A stretch of 64,000 nt of DNA from Phialophora verrucosa (GCA_002099365.1 MSED01000008.1:1054001-1118000), one strand, 5' to 3'. Shown: positions 52,782-64,000, counted from the stretch's first letter. Made by a program: numbers and translations. The notes: generated from the sequence alone by a model not told the origin.

Positions 52782-54966
52782 CGTTGGCGATGAGAATTGA
52801 TGTAGATGAGATGGTAGGGAAGCGCAAGGAGGTGAGAATGAAGGCTTGAGGATGGAGTGTTCGAGAGACGCAGTGAGTCCGAAGTGAAGTCTTGAGGATG
52901 GGGTGCTCGAGGGTGAAAGCAACGAGCGAGGTGTGGCAGTCGTCGAGGGAGGCAGAACTCCCGCGGTGGCGCGTGGGAGGTCGCCGTGTGGATAACGCTT
53001 GCTGTCGCTCGCTGAATAGCTGAATAGGCCGTGGTGCTGGTTCTTAACTTGCTTGATTGTCGTCCACCGCTCGGATTGCCGTGTCAATGGCGAGGGTGAG
53101 GTAGAATGCACGCAATCTACCCGCAGCCATTCCCTCTTGTTGATTGACTTTCCTACCACAAGCTGCGTGGTCCCAGCCTCAGTAGTCTGCTTCTGCGCCG
53201 TATATACCGCCTTCAGTGGCTGCGTATGAAGGGTTAATAATTCAAAGCATTCATCGGGGAGGTGGCAATAGATGAAGGGGCGTCGATGTCGCGGCGCTGC
53301 GGACCGACGGTACGATACAGCAGAATGCGGAGGCCAGACCACAGAAACAAAGGAACGTCTTGCATGAAGGAGAGTGCCTTCTCTCTAAGTACTGGGCCTC
53401 TCCATTCTCCAAGTGTAGTGCAAACGTGTCACACAGGTTCTGGCCCGCGACTTTGCGCCGCCTGTGTTGGCAAGTGTCGGCCTTCTTTGTTTGAAAGGAA
53501 GCGGCAGCAATCTGCCACACCAACATGGTCGAAATCACGACGATGATACCGAGTGCATCGGAGCCACCAGCAGGAACATTGGCGCGTATACAACCACACC
53601 GACTGCACTGTGTTTTGTCTGCGAACGGTCAGGCCACATCGCAACCTACCACGCCGCCCAAAGATACACGCAGCGGTATCGGGGACCGGGAACAGTATCC
53701 TGTATCATCCAGGTGAGTGAGCTCGCTTATCCGTCCAGGCTGTTTGTGCGACTTTGGGGATCATCATCCTCTGAAGGACCAGACCATTGAACATTGGATG
53801 GTCGACCGGGGCCAGCAAGCAAAGTTGGGGTAGGACTTAGATCTGGATCATCCCGGACAAATCTCAACCACAACAAACAAGCTGGATATTCAGTTTGTCA
53901 AGCTGCTGTTCAGGTCGTCTGAGACAACGGCCAAACCATGTCTGCTCTGACGACGTGGTCGATTGGACCACGCGTGAGCTCGTAAGCCACAAAGCACGAT
54001 ACGGACAGAGTATTTCACCAACGATGCCGGGGCGAATCCGAGATCTCCTCGAACCAAAGTTTCTAAATCTGGGATTCGCGATGGAAACCCCAGATCGAAA
54101 GTCGTCGCTTGCTGGGAGGATGGAGGGCGAATTTATGGTTGAGCTGACGCATGCACCCGCCGGGCATTGCATCCCGTTGTTCCTTGGACTGTCCTTTGCG
54201 CCAGGTTACTAGTAGGCGGATGCGCGGCCGTTGAAGATGGGAAATGACAAGCAAAACATCGATAGGTTGGTGGGTGGTTGAAGATTGCCAGGCTGGCCTG
54301 CCCGCAAATCGTGGGAGCCCCGCGGTGCATCCTGCGGCCGCTATACGGGCAGCAGGACAGCGCCACCGGCATGTGTTATTCAGCTGCGGGAGCCTAAGAG
54401 CGTCCTGAGTGCTTGTGCGAAGTGCCTGGAACAACGAGGCGGGTGAAGGCCCCGCGCGAATCAGTCAATAAATCCCGGATGCCGTTGTTCTGTCGAATGT
54501 TTGCTGTTTGGCGAGGAGCCCAAGTGCGGTACGGAGTACTGTGTATATACAGTATGTATGTAGACTACAGAGTGCAGTAGGCGGCACGGCGTCGCTCCTG
54601 TGGCTTGTCTCTGGCCCCTAAGTCGCAGCCCCTGTCCCTATCTATGTACAGTACATACTCGTTCTGCCGGCTGGTGAGGAGCGTTCTCCTCGCTGTCCTC
54701 ACCCCCTTGGCGCGCCGACTACCGACCGACTCGCCGATCTTCAACCATGTCAGAAACTTCTCAACGAGAATTAAAAAGCAGCCAAAGCACGCCGGGCAAC
54801 AATTGTGAACAGCACAGCCAACACCACGCCACGCAATTATCAGACAAGTTATACTTCGGACCAGAACTAGAAGACGCAGCGCACTCGAGACGTGGGACTG
54901 CATAGCGTATTTGACAACCTTCAGGCCCGATTTCAAGAGCGTTACAACGGCTTCACTGCACGAACC
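52782..54966. other. Divergent intergenic region, about 2.2 kb
   Basis: This is the longest gene-free stretch of the window. Short ATG frames (for example 53525-53716) have no recognisable domains. A tacggagtact word lies near 54532-54540. Parts adjacent to both ends are presumed promoters and leaders. Confidence 0.5.
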
Positions 54967-55937
54967 ATGGCAACGTAAGTACCACTCTCTTTCCGTTGTG
55001 CACCTCCCATTACATCAGAACACAGCATGTACAGCAGGTGCATCGGGGATACTTTTGCCGGATATGTTCTGGGATTGTCATGTTGACCATCGTTGATATC
55101 CATGCACACTCTCGACCTCACGACGCCAAGAGACATACCTCTCTGCAATCGAGGACGGGTTCAGTTTTTGCTTACGTTGCGAAACGAAGAGGGTGGTTGA
55201 CGCCGGCAATCCCTGCTCCATTCTCCTACGCATGTCATGGCTACAGAGAACTACTTCCACATATTCACGTACTTACCTCCTGACACTGCAGAAACATCCA
55301 CTTCCACGCCAGCCCGCTAACGCCCGCCATCCGGGCCGGGCTGCTCAAACAAAGCGGCCTCACCATCTGGCTGACGGGCCTCTCCGCGTCGGGCAAGTCG
55401 ACCATCGCCGTGGCGCTGGAACAGGCCCTGATCCGCAAGCCGTACACCAAGAACGCGTACCGCCTGGACGGCGACAACATCCGCTTCGGCCTGAACAAGG
55501 ACCTCGGCTTCACGCCCAAGGACCGCGAGGAGAACATCCGCCGCATCGCCGAGGTGGCCAAGCTGTTCGCCGACTCGTGCACCATCGCCATCACGAGCTT
55601 CATCTCCCCCTACCGCGCCGACCGGGACCTGGCGCGCTCGCTGCACGAGGCTCCCCGTCCGGGCGGCGAACCGGGCGTCCCCTTCGTGGAGGTCTGGATC
55701 GACGTGCCCGTCGAGGTGGCCGAGCAGCGCGACCCCAAGGGCCTGTACAAGAAGGCGAGAGAGGGCAAGATCCCCGAGTTCACGGGAATCAGTGCCCCCT
55801 ACGAGGAGCCCCTGAAGCCCGAGGTGCATATCAAGAGCGCGGAGACGAGCGTCGAGGACGCCGTGAAGATCATCATCAAGTACCTTGAGGAGAAGGGCTA
55901 TTTGAGCACGCCCCCGGCTGTCGATGACGACGCGTGA
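54967..55937 (+). CDS. met14: Adenylyl-sulfate (APS) kinase
   Basis: Phosphorylates APS to PAPS in sulfate assimilation, upstream of PAPS reductase. Two exons: an 8-nt first coding exon (54967-54974, MAT) and 55292-55937, separated by a 317-nt intron; 217 aa in all. The joined start MATNIHFHASPLT matches fungal Met14 proteins. Seen: P-loop GLSASGKST (32-40), YRLDGDNIRFGLNKDLGF, REENIRRIAEVAKLFADS, ITSFISPYRADRD (the mobile lid and Ser-phosphate region), FVEVWIDVPVEVAEQRDPKG and EFTGISAPYEEP. No sulfurylase domain is fused. Third-position GC is very high compared with neighbours, consistent with strong expression. Confidence 0.95.
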
Positions 55938-56361
55938 GTGGGTCCAATCATCCCAGCATGGGACGTCAATACTCGATTCTACAGCGGATCAAGGCTGGAC
56001 AGTTACGGCACGTCAATACTAGAGCGAGGTCAAGGTTGGGCTAGGCACGTAGATATGAGAGAAGGGATAGAAATGGCTGCAAGAACCTAGAAAGCTAGGT
56101 GGGAGTGTGGTACCGTAGAATCTCAAAGACAAGGAGCTGTATCCTAACTGACTGATTGATATACGTACTATTCATTCTTCGCGGGTGTAATTCTTCTTCT
56201 CCCTTCCTTACTGCCGTTGCGAAATAGAAGGACAGAAGAGACGGTTAACAGGAGATGTAAAAGAATCTTATCTATAGACATATGCATACATGCATACATA
56301 TTCTATGCCATCCGGTGCAATGCCATGCAAAACAACGCAAGCACAGTCCTTCGTCTGCTCT
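55938..56361. other. Convergent intergenic region
   Basis: 424 bp separate the APS kinase stop from the AFG1-like stop. Nothing is recognised beyond presumed 3' UTRs. Confidence 0.5.
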
Positions 56362-58935
56362 CTACTTCTTCGCAGGAGGAGCAGGTGTGTCGTCCCGGTC
56401 TGCCACATGTCCGGACGGCTTCCTTTCACTGTCCCTTTCCTTCCTTCTATCTCTATCCCTATTGCTGTCTCTCCCTCCCCCGTCAACGCCTTTTCCCCAC
56501 TCACCCGCTTTCTTGCCCCATCGCATCATCCCCCAAGCATGTTGCCACCCGAACTTTGGCGGCGGGCCGTCAGCCCGTGTGCGAAACGGTGAGCCACCGT
56601 CGCCTCTGGACAGGGGATCGATATCCGCGTCCCCCTTGCTGTGACCTCGACCGTGACCGTGACCGTGACTGTGAGGTGTGACGGAATCGAAATCCAAATC
56701 AGACGGATGAGAGGGAGGAGGATCAACGTCGTCATGCGCGCCCGCCGGTCTTTCCCAGAACCGCCCCTCGCGATGGACCGGTCGCCACCACTCCGGCATC
56801 TCGCCCTCACCTTCAGCCTCGCGCTCACCCGCTCCTGCTCCCGCTTCACGTTCACCTCCCGAACGTGCGGCACGGTGGAGCCCGGACAGGCGCTCATCCC
56901 ACCACCTCCGCCCGCACATCTCCCACAGACGCGATCTCGCCCGCTTGTACGCGAACCGTTCATCCTCGCCGGTCAGCGCCGACGTGCTGGTGAAGTCGGG
57001 GACCACTGAGTCTGAGATTCGGCCTGGGTTTGACGCGGAGATCCCGTGTCCTCGCCCGTTGCCGTACGTGGGTCCAAAGTCTGCGTCCTCGTCTGCCAAC
57101 ACGGTTCGCACACTTGGGTTCGCCAACGACGGCGCAAACGCCGACGGTATCGAGGACCGTGTATTCCCCTCCGTGTATGTCGTGACGTTGGGCCGGAATG
57201 GCGCCGTGCTGTCCTGGTAGATCTCGGAGAAGGCCTCGGACGTGATGGAGTCGTCGTCGTCGTCGTCGAGGAAAGTCTCAATGTTCACCGGTAATATTGT
57301 CCCATCCGCGGAGCTCGTGGTGGTCGATCTAGCCCGCGTGGTGTCCGGGAAGAAGAGTTTATCTGGCGGGGCGTCGGCCTGGATGACGAGTCGGCACCGC
57401 GCCTCGTACAGTGCGTCGAGGAGGGTGATGAATCTGCGGGCTTCGTTCTTGTGAGCCAACGTCAGCACGGGCACGTCCGTCAAGATGAGCGTGTGGAAGG
57501 TCGAACACAGGCTCACGTAGTCCGCCGGGCCTAGGTACACGGCGCAAAGGTCGCGGAACGAGGCCTTCAGGATGCGGTTGTAAGTGGTCCGCATGTGCAG
57601 CGGGCGTGCGTAGACGGTGAGGTTCGCGAGATGCCATGTCCCAAAAGGGTTGAGGGAGTGGAGGTCGTCGTCGAACGATGATAGAACGTCACACGAGCCC
57701 GGCGTATTGACGTGGTAATGTGCCGGCGAGTCGGACGATAACGGCGAAGATGACGATGAAGACGAGAGCGTCGTCGATGAGGCCAGTGTAGTGACGGTGG
57801 TCAAGCTCGATGTGTCTTCGTCGAGCGCAGCATCGACCTTCTCGGACCCGGGCCCTTTCTCACCCTCATCTTCACGCCCATCCATCACCTGCACCGCATC
57901 ATCCCCCTCCCTCCTCCAGTCCCTCTGGCCCTCCATCTCCCAAACCTCACACCTCGCCCTGAGGACATCGAGAAACAAGCCAAAGTCCGTCTTCGCCGCC
58001 CTCTCGCCCTCACTTTCCCGACTCAATCCCCATCCCAGCCCGAAGAATCCACCACTGGCACCGCCCTTCCCCCATCTATTCCCACCGCCGCGCATTCCCC
58101 CGAACTCCACCCCTGCGGCCTTGCTCAACTCCTCGGGCATGCGATTCGAACTCGCGACCAACACGCCCCCGAGGTGGAAAAACGCGGTGAAAAACCCGTT
58201 GATCAACTTCGCGGCCACCCTGTCGGGCATCTGAAACTCGTCGAGGAACAAGATCGGCGACTCGGCGATCGTATCTTTCGCGATGCCAAGGACGACGTGA
58301 TCGTTGGCGTGGGTGCCGCCGCCGCCGAAGAGACTCCATCGCGGGTTCCGCATGCCGTCCAGGCCGTCGAGCCTGGCCAGCTCAATCCGCCGAAAGAGGT
58401 CCAGCATGAAGGTGTTGAAGTGCCAGCGGCGTTTCTTCCGCGAGGGCAACGAGTCGTACAACATGTCCAGGAGCATGGACTTGCCGCGCCCGACCTCGCC
58501 GTACAGGAGCATGCCCCTGGGCGAAGGGATGGAGAGGGCCGAGTCATGGAGGGGAGTCGTGCGGGTCAACGCTAGGGTGTCCGCGGTGAGAAAGGCAGTG
58601 GACTTGATCGAGAGCAGAGACGAGAGGACGCCCTGGCTCTGGCTTTGGGTCTGGCTTTGGGTCTGGCTTTGCTTCTCCGCCCTGGCTGACTCGGCAGCAT
58701 GTCCGCGCGGTTTGGAATGCCTGGGTAGGTCCCGGGTGATCTTCTCCAGACGATAGCGGTACTCGACTTCTGGGGCGTAGTCCTTAAGGCGGAAGTATAA
58801 CTTTTGGAGGTGTAGCGCGAGTCGGTGTTGCGCGGGGTCGGGTTTTATTTTCTTGGTCGCCAGTAAAGCGCGGTAGAGGACCAAGGGGTTAGTGATGCTC
58901 AGGCTGAGGGTCTGAGTCGGTCCTCGTGCGGGCAT
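56362..58935 (-). CDS. AFG1/LACE1-family mitochondrial ATPase
   Basis: AAA-type ATPase of the Afg1 family, linked to turnover of mitochondrially encoded respiratory subunits. Single exon of 857 aa from the ATG at 58935. Seen: AQHRLALHLQKLYFRLKDY, Walker A GEVGRGKS (146-153), WHFNTFMLDLFRRI, Walker B SPILFLDEFQMPDRVAAKLI, GGVLVASSNRMPEEL (sensor), FGTWHLANLTVYARPLHMRT and the C-terminal FAYKRARSRLWEMCGRRWWD. Yeast Afg1 is about 510 aa. The extra length is low complexity: (QSQT)n near residue 90, Gly-rich and Ser-rich inserts after the sensor motif, an Asp6 run, and a Gly/His/Arg-rich tail beyond the conserved end. A presequence is not obvious. Confidence 0.88.
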   Translation of the reverse strand: MPARGPTQTLSLSITNPLVLYRALLATKKIKPDPAQHRLALHLQKLYFRLKDYAPEVEYRYRLEKITRDLPRHSKPRGHAAESARAEKQSQTQSQTQSQSQGVLSSLLSIKSTAFLTADTLALTRTTPLHDSALSIPSPRGMLLYGEVGRGKSMLLDMLYDSLPSRKKRRWHFNTFMLDLFRRIELARLDGLDGMRNPRWSLFGGGGTHANDHVVLGIAKDTIAESPILFLDEFQMPDRVAAKLINGFFTAFFHLGGVLVASSNRMPEELSKAAGVEFGGMRGGGNRWGKGGASGGFFGLGWGLSRESEGERAAKTDFGLFLDVLRARCEVWEMEGQRDWRREGDDAVQVMDGREDEGEKGPGSEKVDAALDEDTSSLTTVTTLASSTTLSSSSSSSPLSSDSPAHYHVNTPGSCDVLSSFDDDLHSLNPFGTWHLANLTVYARPLHMRTTYNRILKASFRDLCAVYLGPADYVSLCSTFHTLILTDVPVLTLAHKNEARRFITLLDALYEARCRLVIQADAPPDKLFFPDTTRARSTTTSSADGTILPVNIETFLDDDDDDSITSEAFSEIYQDSTAPFRPNVTTYTEGNTRSSIPSAFAPSLANPSVRTVLADEDADFGPTYGNGRGHGISASNPGRISDSVVPDFTSTSALTGEDERFAYKRARSRLWEMCGRRWWDERLSGLHRAARSGGEREAGAGAGEREAEGEGEMPEWWRPVHREGRFWERPAGAHDDVDPPPSHPSDLDFDSVTPHSHGHGHGRGHSKGDADIDPLSRGDGGSPFRTRADGPPPKFGWQHAWGMMRWGKKAGEWGKGVDGGGRDSNRDRDRRKERDSERKPSGHVADRDDTPAPPAKK

Positions 58936-59397
58936 GAGTATCGGCGTGGATTGGGACGCCAATGAGTGCGCTGGGTGGTGGGAGAGAAGGGCAGCGGGAA
59001 TACACAATCTGTGTCTCGAGACATCTAGAAAGAAGCCGATCCTATATCAATGGGGTCACGTTCTGTACTGGGGGAGAGGAGAACAGAAATCACTGGAGTT
59101 TGAGGTGACGTCTTGCTTGTCCATTGAGATCGATTTTAATTGCACTTTATTGCTTGTCCATTCAGATTGATTTTACTTGTGCCTCGCTGCTCTGATCTCA
59201 ATCAACGCGGACGGTCAATCTGCGTCGCCGGAGTGTGCATGTTTGACCGGAGATAATGAGATAGAAACACCACTCGTACCGTGAATGAACACGGACTATA
59301 TCGGCGAAGTCGATTGCCGTGAGGCTCTGTCTGTACATGTCTGTGCTGGTGTTTGTCACCAGGCAATGGATAATTCAAACACTCGACCGTTTCTCAA
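58936..59397. other. Intergenic between AFG1-like and TPR-like genes
   Basis: 462 bp with two near-identical short segments (cttgtccattgagattgattttaattgcac / cttgtccattcagattgattttacttg form) at about 59114-59180. No gene is seen. Confidence 0.5.
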
Positions 59398-61859
59398 TCA
59401 GTCAAGCAGGTCAAGACTGTCCACACTCTGCTCAAGCCCGGTCTCTGTGGCCTCTCTTATGCTTGAAGCCGTGCTGGCCTTCTTCCTCAGTCTTCCTTTT
59501 GCGCCTGTCTTCCTCTTCGTACGCCCAGCACTATCGGCAGAGCTGGGTGGAGGCGCTTCGAGGATCCATCGGACAAGGGCTTCCGCTCGTGCGTTCGTGA
59601 TGAGATACTCGCTCCCGTCTGCTTGCGCCCCTCGCTCCGACTCGGCAGAGGCATTTGCTTCATGCGACGTACCCTCATCTGCAGCTCCACCGTCAATCAT
59701 CTTGGTGCGGTTGTACTCGATTCTCGCCTGCTCTTCTTCCTCTCGCGCAGCTCTCAGCTCCCTGGCCTTGACGTTGGCCCGGAAGGACTCTTCATCCACC
59801 ACTCTTTCATCCGTCAGCGCTTCGAATAGCGCTTCTTGTTTGATTCTGGCCTTCCTGTCCCCGGGCGTTTCTTTCGGAGCGGTCTCGTGCCCCGGAAGAG
59901 GTGGAGGCGCACACAGCTTGTCCCAGGTAGATGACAGACCCAGCCAATTCTTAGTTCGCCGCATGATCTCGGCCCAGTCTGCGCGGGCGGGTGAGCGTGC
60001 TGTGAGGAAGATGGGATATCCGTCACAAATCCGCGCGATCCGTGCAACCATATAGGCATGTCGTTGGAGCTCTTTGGTAGATGTCTGAATAAGGCAGTGG
60101 CATAGAAGCACGGAGTGAAGGACATCTGTGAGAAGGGGATGATAGGTGACTGCTTCAGTATAGTCGGGTAACGAGAAGGTAGGATAATCTTGGTCATACT
60201 GGGTATCCCGGTCCGAAGGGTAAGGGGGCAAGTCGGCGGGAGGCACCGCCGCAAACAGCTCATTCAACCTGTAGACCTCCGGTTTGGGTATCTGAGGCAA
60301 CGGTGTGTGTTTCGCTTGGGAGTTTTTCTCGCTCTGATACTTCACGAGCACATCTGACAAGCCAGCGTGGGCGTGAGCGTGGTCATCCACGTCCAGCAAC
60401 CTCTGGGTCCGCGATCCGCGCCCAACCGGGGCCGAGCTCACTCTCTCCAGGAATGCATCTGTGTACTCCGCCGAGAGGCCGGGAGTGTAGTCGAAGTGGG
60501 ACAGGAAAGCCAGATAGTCTCGTAGAGCTCTTTTGGCGTATGTGCGGACCAGCCTTCGTGCATCGGCGCGATATCTCGTCTGTTCCTCCTCAGCAAGGGT
60601 CGTTGGAGCAACACCACTGCCGTTGCCATTACTCCGAGCGCCGCCTCCGTATAGAGCCCGTCCAATATTGTCACATGCAAGTGTCAGGTACGCTCCACCC
60701 CGGTGGAAGAGCAACTGAGGCTCCAGGCTGCTAGGGTGGTCCTTCTCCTGCAGTCGACCCTCTGGGTGCTGGTCTTGACCCAGTCTGGCGGCATCTCTTG
60801 CGAGGATCAAATCCTGCTGCTCGTTCCGATGTTGTGAATGGTACAGCCTGTGCACAGCGAGGCCGTCGGTACAGTCTCGCACCACGCCCTCGAAGTCGTC
60901 TTTGAACATTCGAGCGACGGACCTTGTTCTGTAGGGGGCCGGGTCGGTAGGGTTTTGACGGATCACTTCCGTTAGAGGCTCCAGGCTGGTGTGCTCGGCC
61001 ACACCCATGGAAGGAATCTTTTCGTGGAAGAAATGAACGTATTGCGCATCCGCGTTCTGCTCGTCGCGCTGTAGAACATGTTTGGCAACATCTTCCAACG
61101 CAGAAGCCGACTGCATCATGGCGACACTAGAGGCGATCTCGTCGAGGTGGTATGCGTGGGATAGCTTTTGCGTTGCATGCTCCCGCATTCGGTGCTTCCG
61201 TTCACGGCTCAGTTTCGCATTCACACCACCGCCTCTTGCAGAGCCGATCCCGAGGATCTCTGCGTCTGTTCCATTGAAGATCCCATTGCTCGCATTCAGC
61301 GACGAGTACAAGGACGCGGAGGTTGTGCCGTTGGCGGCGCGCACAGCCAGACTCGTAGCATCATCGATCAACCGCCTGATCTTGACGAGGTCGAAGAAGA
61401 GGGCAGGGTCGATCGGTCGGGGACGGGGAGAATAGTAGTTGCTGTAAGCCAGGCTCTCGAGCACTTCGGGCGGGAGGTTGAGCCATCTATCGAGACGTCA
61501 GAACCTGTGTCGGCTGGACCTGTGGCAGGGCAATGAGAATCGAGTTCGACTACGACTCTATTTGCTCGACGTGTCTCCGGCTTGAGCGGGCAGAATTTGT
61601 GGAGGACGTGGGTAACTTACGGTCCAGAGTAGGACGAGATATGTTTAGTATGCTTGTTGCGACATATGATCAGGGTAGGAGGCACTGACAGCTCAGGCCC
61701 AGGCCGTCCTTTGCCATTCACTGCCTTCTGCGGCGCCGGGGCTGGCGACGGTGCTGGGCCTGGAGTATGCCGCTTACCGATGTTGGGGTCACTCGCAACA
61801 TCGGGAGACTGACTGGTCGGCTGCGTCGATTTGGAAGCCTTGGGCTTCCTCCGGGTCAT
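59398..61859 (-). CDS. Large helical TPR-like fungal protein
   Basis: Two exons (61621-61859 and 59398-61486) give 775 aa. Exon 1 is Pro/Ala-rich and basic (MTRRKPKASKSTQPTSQSPD), ending in a Cys/His-containing KHISSYSGP. It is joined to WLNLPPEVLESLAYSNYYSP, RPRPIDPALFFDLVKIRRLI. The body is helical with pairs resembling tetratricopeptide repeats (PLTEVIRQNPTDPAPYRTRS, FEGVVRDCTDGLAVHRLYHS, LLFHRGGAYLTLACDNIGRA). A charged coiled-coil-like region (RELRAAREEEEQARIEYNRT) and a Lys/Arg-rich C-terminal patch follow. From memory, similar fungal proteins carry the label histidine kinase HHK6p, but no kinase motif is visible and that label is probably wrong. Function is unknown. Confidence 0.75.
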
Positions 61860-62255
61860 GATCTGTCTGGCCAGTGTCTGTTGCAGACAATTGTTGACAG
61901 GGTGACAGGTGTGGCACCGAGTTGAATGCTGCAGGATTGTCGCGTCTTCGGGCGATTCTCGCCGAGCGTCGCAAATATTTATGGGGGCCACTTCAAATTA
62001 TCTTCAATGTCCTGTCACTTACTCGTCGATATTAACGCGAGAGGATCAGCATTCGATACTGCTTAACAACGAAGAGCAGAGCACATGCATATTGAAATTC
62101 GAGTGGCCGCACACTTAGGAGAACGGTCAGTATTACTCCTCCAGCTATCCTCAAGTTCATCCCAGTCACTGCCACCTCACTCAGCTTTTCCACTATTCAC
62201 ATTGTACTGTGCTTTTAAACCGGCCTCCACTTACTCCTACGCTTCCTGCTTAACA
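61860..62255. other. Intergenic
   Basis: 396 bp upstream of the TPR-like start and downstream of the NTF2-like stop. Nothing is recognised. Confidence 0.45.
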
Positions 62256-62988
62256 TCATCTGCGAGTCGGAGCCCCGCCACCGCTAGGGGGAATGACCTG
62301 GTACCCAGTATCCAGACCCCAAGCAATGCTATTGAACTCCAGGTCGACGGCAGAAATCTGGAGCGAGGGTGTGATGGTGAAGAGATTAAACCCCTTGACT
62401 TCATATTGACCAGACCCAATACCGAGGAAGTTCCAGTACCACAAGACCTTGGTGCAGCCAGCCACGAGGATCTCGATCGTGGTAATACCTCCCACGCCAG
62501 GGGAATTCAACACTCCATTGATATACTCGTCCTTGCCCTGGAAGGTCACAGTGCCGAGCTGTTGTAAGGACCTTGTTAGTCCAGACGGTACAGTGTGGAG
62601 AACGAGAGGCGCGTCTACTTACGGGCTGTCCCTCAAGCGACAAGATTGAGTCGCTCGTCTCGGTATAGCCCGGATCGAGAAGTGCTTGGGCAGTGGCATT
62701 GGCAGCAGCGACGTCGGTATGGGCAAGAATTGTAATGTATCTTCGAAGACGTTAGACTCTGTTTCGGCTAGAGCACCGGCGTCCGAAGGAGTGGCCAGCC
62801 AAGCCACCATCTGGTTGGACTTGTTTCGAGCCTCATGGGGCATCAAGAATGGCCACGTACTGATTGACGATCGACTCGGCCTGTGCTTGGGACAGGCAGT
62901 CTTGCCAGCCATCGCCACGCTTGGGGTTTGCGAGGGCCATGACTCCAGCAGCGAGCGCCAAAGGCGCAAGGAACGATGATAGCTTCAT
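62256..62988 (-). CDS. Small secreted NTF2-like (SnoaL-type) protein
   Basis: Three exons (62861-62988, 62623-62740 and 62256-62558) give 182 aa. A clear signal peptide MKLSSFLAPLALAAGVMALA is followed by GWQDCLSQAQAESIVNQYIT, ILAHTDVAAANATAQALLDP, GYTETSDSILSLEGQP, then GTVTFQGKDEYINGVLNSPG, IEILVAGCTKVLWYWNFLGI and a last strand ISAVDLEFNSIAWGLDTGYQ. This is the cone-shaped alpha+beta NTF2 fold found in many small fungal secreted proteins. Two cysteines in the mature chain could pair. Introns are 120 nt (acceptor GAAG with a TCTAACG branch) and 64 nt. Ligand and role are unknown; such proteins appear among effector candidates, but nothing here proves that. Confidence 0.83.
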
Positions 62989-64000
62989 GGTTGATGAGGT
63001 GGTGAGCGAGTGGAATTTGGGGTAAAGGGTAGAGAAGATGCAGCAGAGGCAAGAACTTTCAAGGGACTGATTGTGCTGGTGAGTGTTGACGGCTGCTAGT
63101 ACCGATGACTTCCAAGAAGTGGACTTCCGCCGGACATTTATAGCTGAGCTCCCAGCCGCATGCCATGCTTGAGAGCCTGCGCGAGCATATGGATGAGCTT
63201 CCCCGCCTGCCTGTCGAAATCATACATGCAAGGCAACATGCACGTTCACAGGCCGACATACATGACCCGCTAGCGACCATCCAGACGCTTCGTGATGGCA
63301 GATCGGATTGGCCAGATGGAGATGGAGAGGAAGTGTGAGTGGCGATCTCACCGTGGCGTAATTGTGAAGGCCTGAGCTATTGCCCGATGGAGCTGGCACC
63401 TTTGAAGCTCGCTGGTTTGAGCTGGACCGGGCGGGACATTGGTGGAAGTATCCCAATCGAATACGTCAAGGACGGGGTCCAGTCGCCTCGCCCCTGGGGA
63501 GGTGATCAATTGAGCAGACCCGAATTGTCGACGATTCCGGCATCATCTTCACGCCTGTGAAGCTCATTGAATCACCAAGAGCAGAATCGCTGCACCCAGC
63601 CGAAGGACATGTCGGCCGTGTCAGTTTGAAGTAAGATCAGATCCTCCCTGAGTGAGATACGAGTTCGTACTCGTACCCTGCAAGAGTCGGTCAAAGCCAG
63701 AGCGCCATCAGTTGGCTGATCCCGCGAAAAGGTCGAGATGTCGAAGAAGCTTCCCCAGCTGCCGGATCTGTCGAAGTTCTGGCATTGAGGGGGAATAGTC
63801 CTTGTAGAACCGACGCGACGAACAATCAAAGTGTTGATGTCATGACTTGAGGATGCAGAACCCCTGCAGGCAGCGACTAGCCGCCACCGCGGCCGACGGA
63901 GACAGGGATACTCATGACTTTCAGGAAGTACCGTGGTACAAGTATATGATTGCGCTGCGGCAAGAGGACTGGCCCATCCGTCTGGCCTGGCGCCGCATGT
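62989..64000. other. Upstream region of the NTF2-like gene to window edge
   Basis: About 1 kb without a supported gene. The last 60 bases read openly on the plus strand and may be the edge of another gene, but too little is in view. Confidence 0.4.

Noticed and set aside
1..64000. CRISPR arrays, bacterial-type operons, rRNA and tRNA genes, transposon ends
   Set aside because: None seen: no spaced palindromic repeats, no convincing A/B-box pairs and no transposase or reverse transcriptase motifs. A tRNA scan and repeat search would be needed to exclude diverged examples.

Overview
The window reads as nuclear DNA of a filamentous ascomycete (Pezizomycotina). Genes are about 2 kb apart and carry short introns with GT..AG ends. 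Typical fungal families are present: HET-domain proteins, a Zn2Cys6 regulator, a MARVEL protein, a fungal LARP and a STAND-type N-terminal domain. No virus, plasmid, CRISPR array or bacterial operon is visible. Many large genes have a single exon; others needed manual splicing, and exon boundaries are given so they can be checked.

Layout. 0-8 kb: an (R)-selective amine transaminase-like enzyme, a six-exon ferroportin-type iron exporter, a kelch protein, and a Zn2Cys6 factor whose 3' end meets the kelch gene. 8.4-13.9 kb: a decayed block, with a HET-domain relic (two in-frame stops, one frameshift) directly behind a CorA-like relic with at least three frameshifts. 14.5-20.5 kb: THO complex subunit 3, an intact HET protein and a cytochrome b561 membrane protein. 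22-31.7 kb: a PAP2 phosphatase, an aldo-keto reductase with an altered catalytic residue, a MARVEL protein, an MFS exporter and an unrecognised soluble protein. 32.6-50.8 kb: several genes linked to nutrient sensing or translation (NPR3, a LARP1-like protein, TMA20/MCT-1, an IMPACT-family protein), interrupted by a STAND-like protein and a pair of Rieske-oxygenase-like genes. 51.7-63 kb: an unknown acidic protein, APS kinase, an AFG1-family ATPase, a large TPR-like protein and a small secreted NTF2-like protein.

The most unusual item is the divergent pair at 46.1-49.3 kb. One gene encodes a membrane-anchored protein with a complete Rieske [2Fe-2S] motif but no visible mononuclear-iron histidine motif. 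Its neighbour encodes the catalytic non-heme-iron half (NWK..., H-x4-H) with the Rieske domain cleanly absent. Together they look like one Rieske oxygenase divided between two polypeptides; this is an inference from sequence only. Other points worth checking are a 25-nt candidate intron in the first of these genes, an exact 11-copy 18-bp minisatellite coding for a hexapeptide repeat in the IMPACT-like gene, and the aldo-keto reductase with Asn in place of the catalytic Asp.
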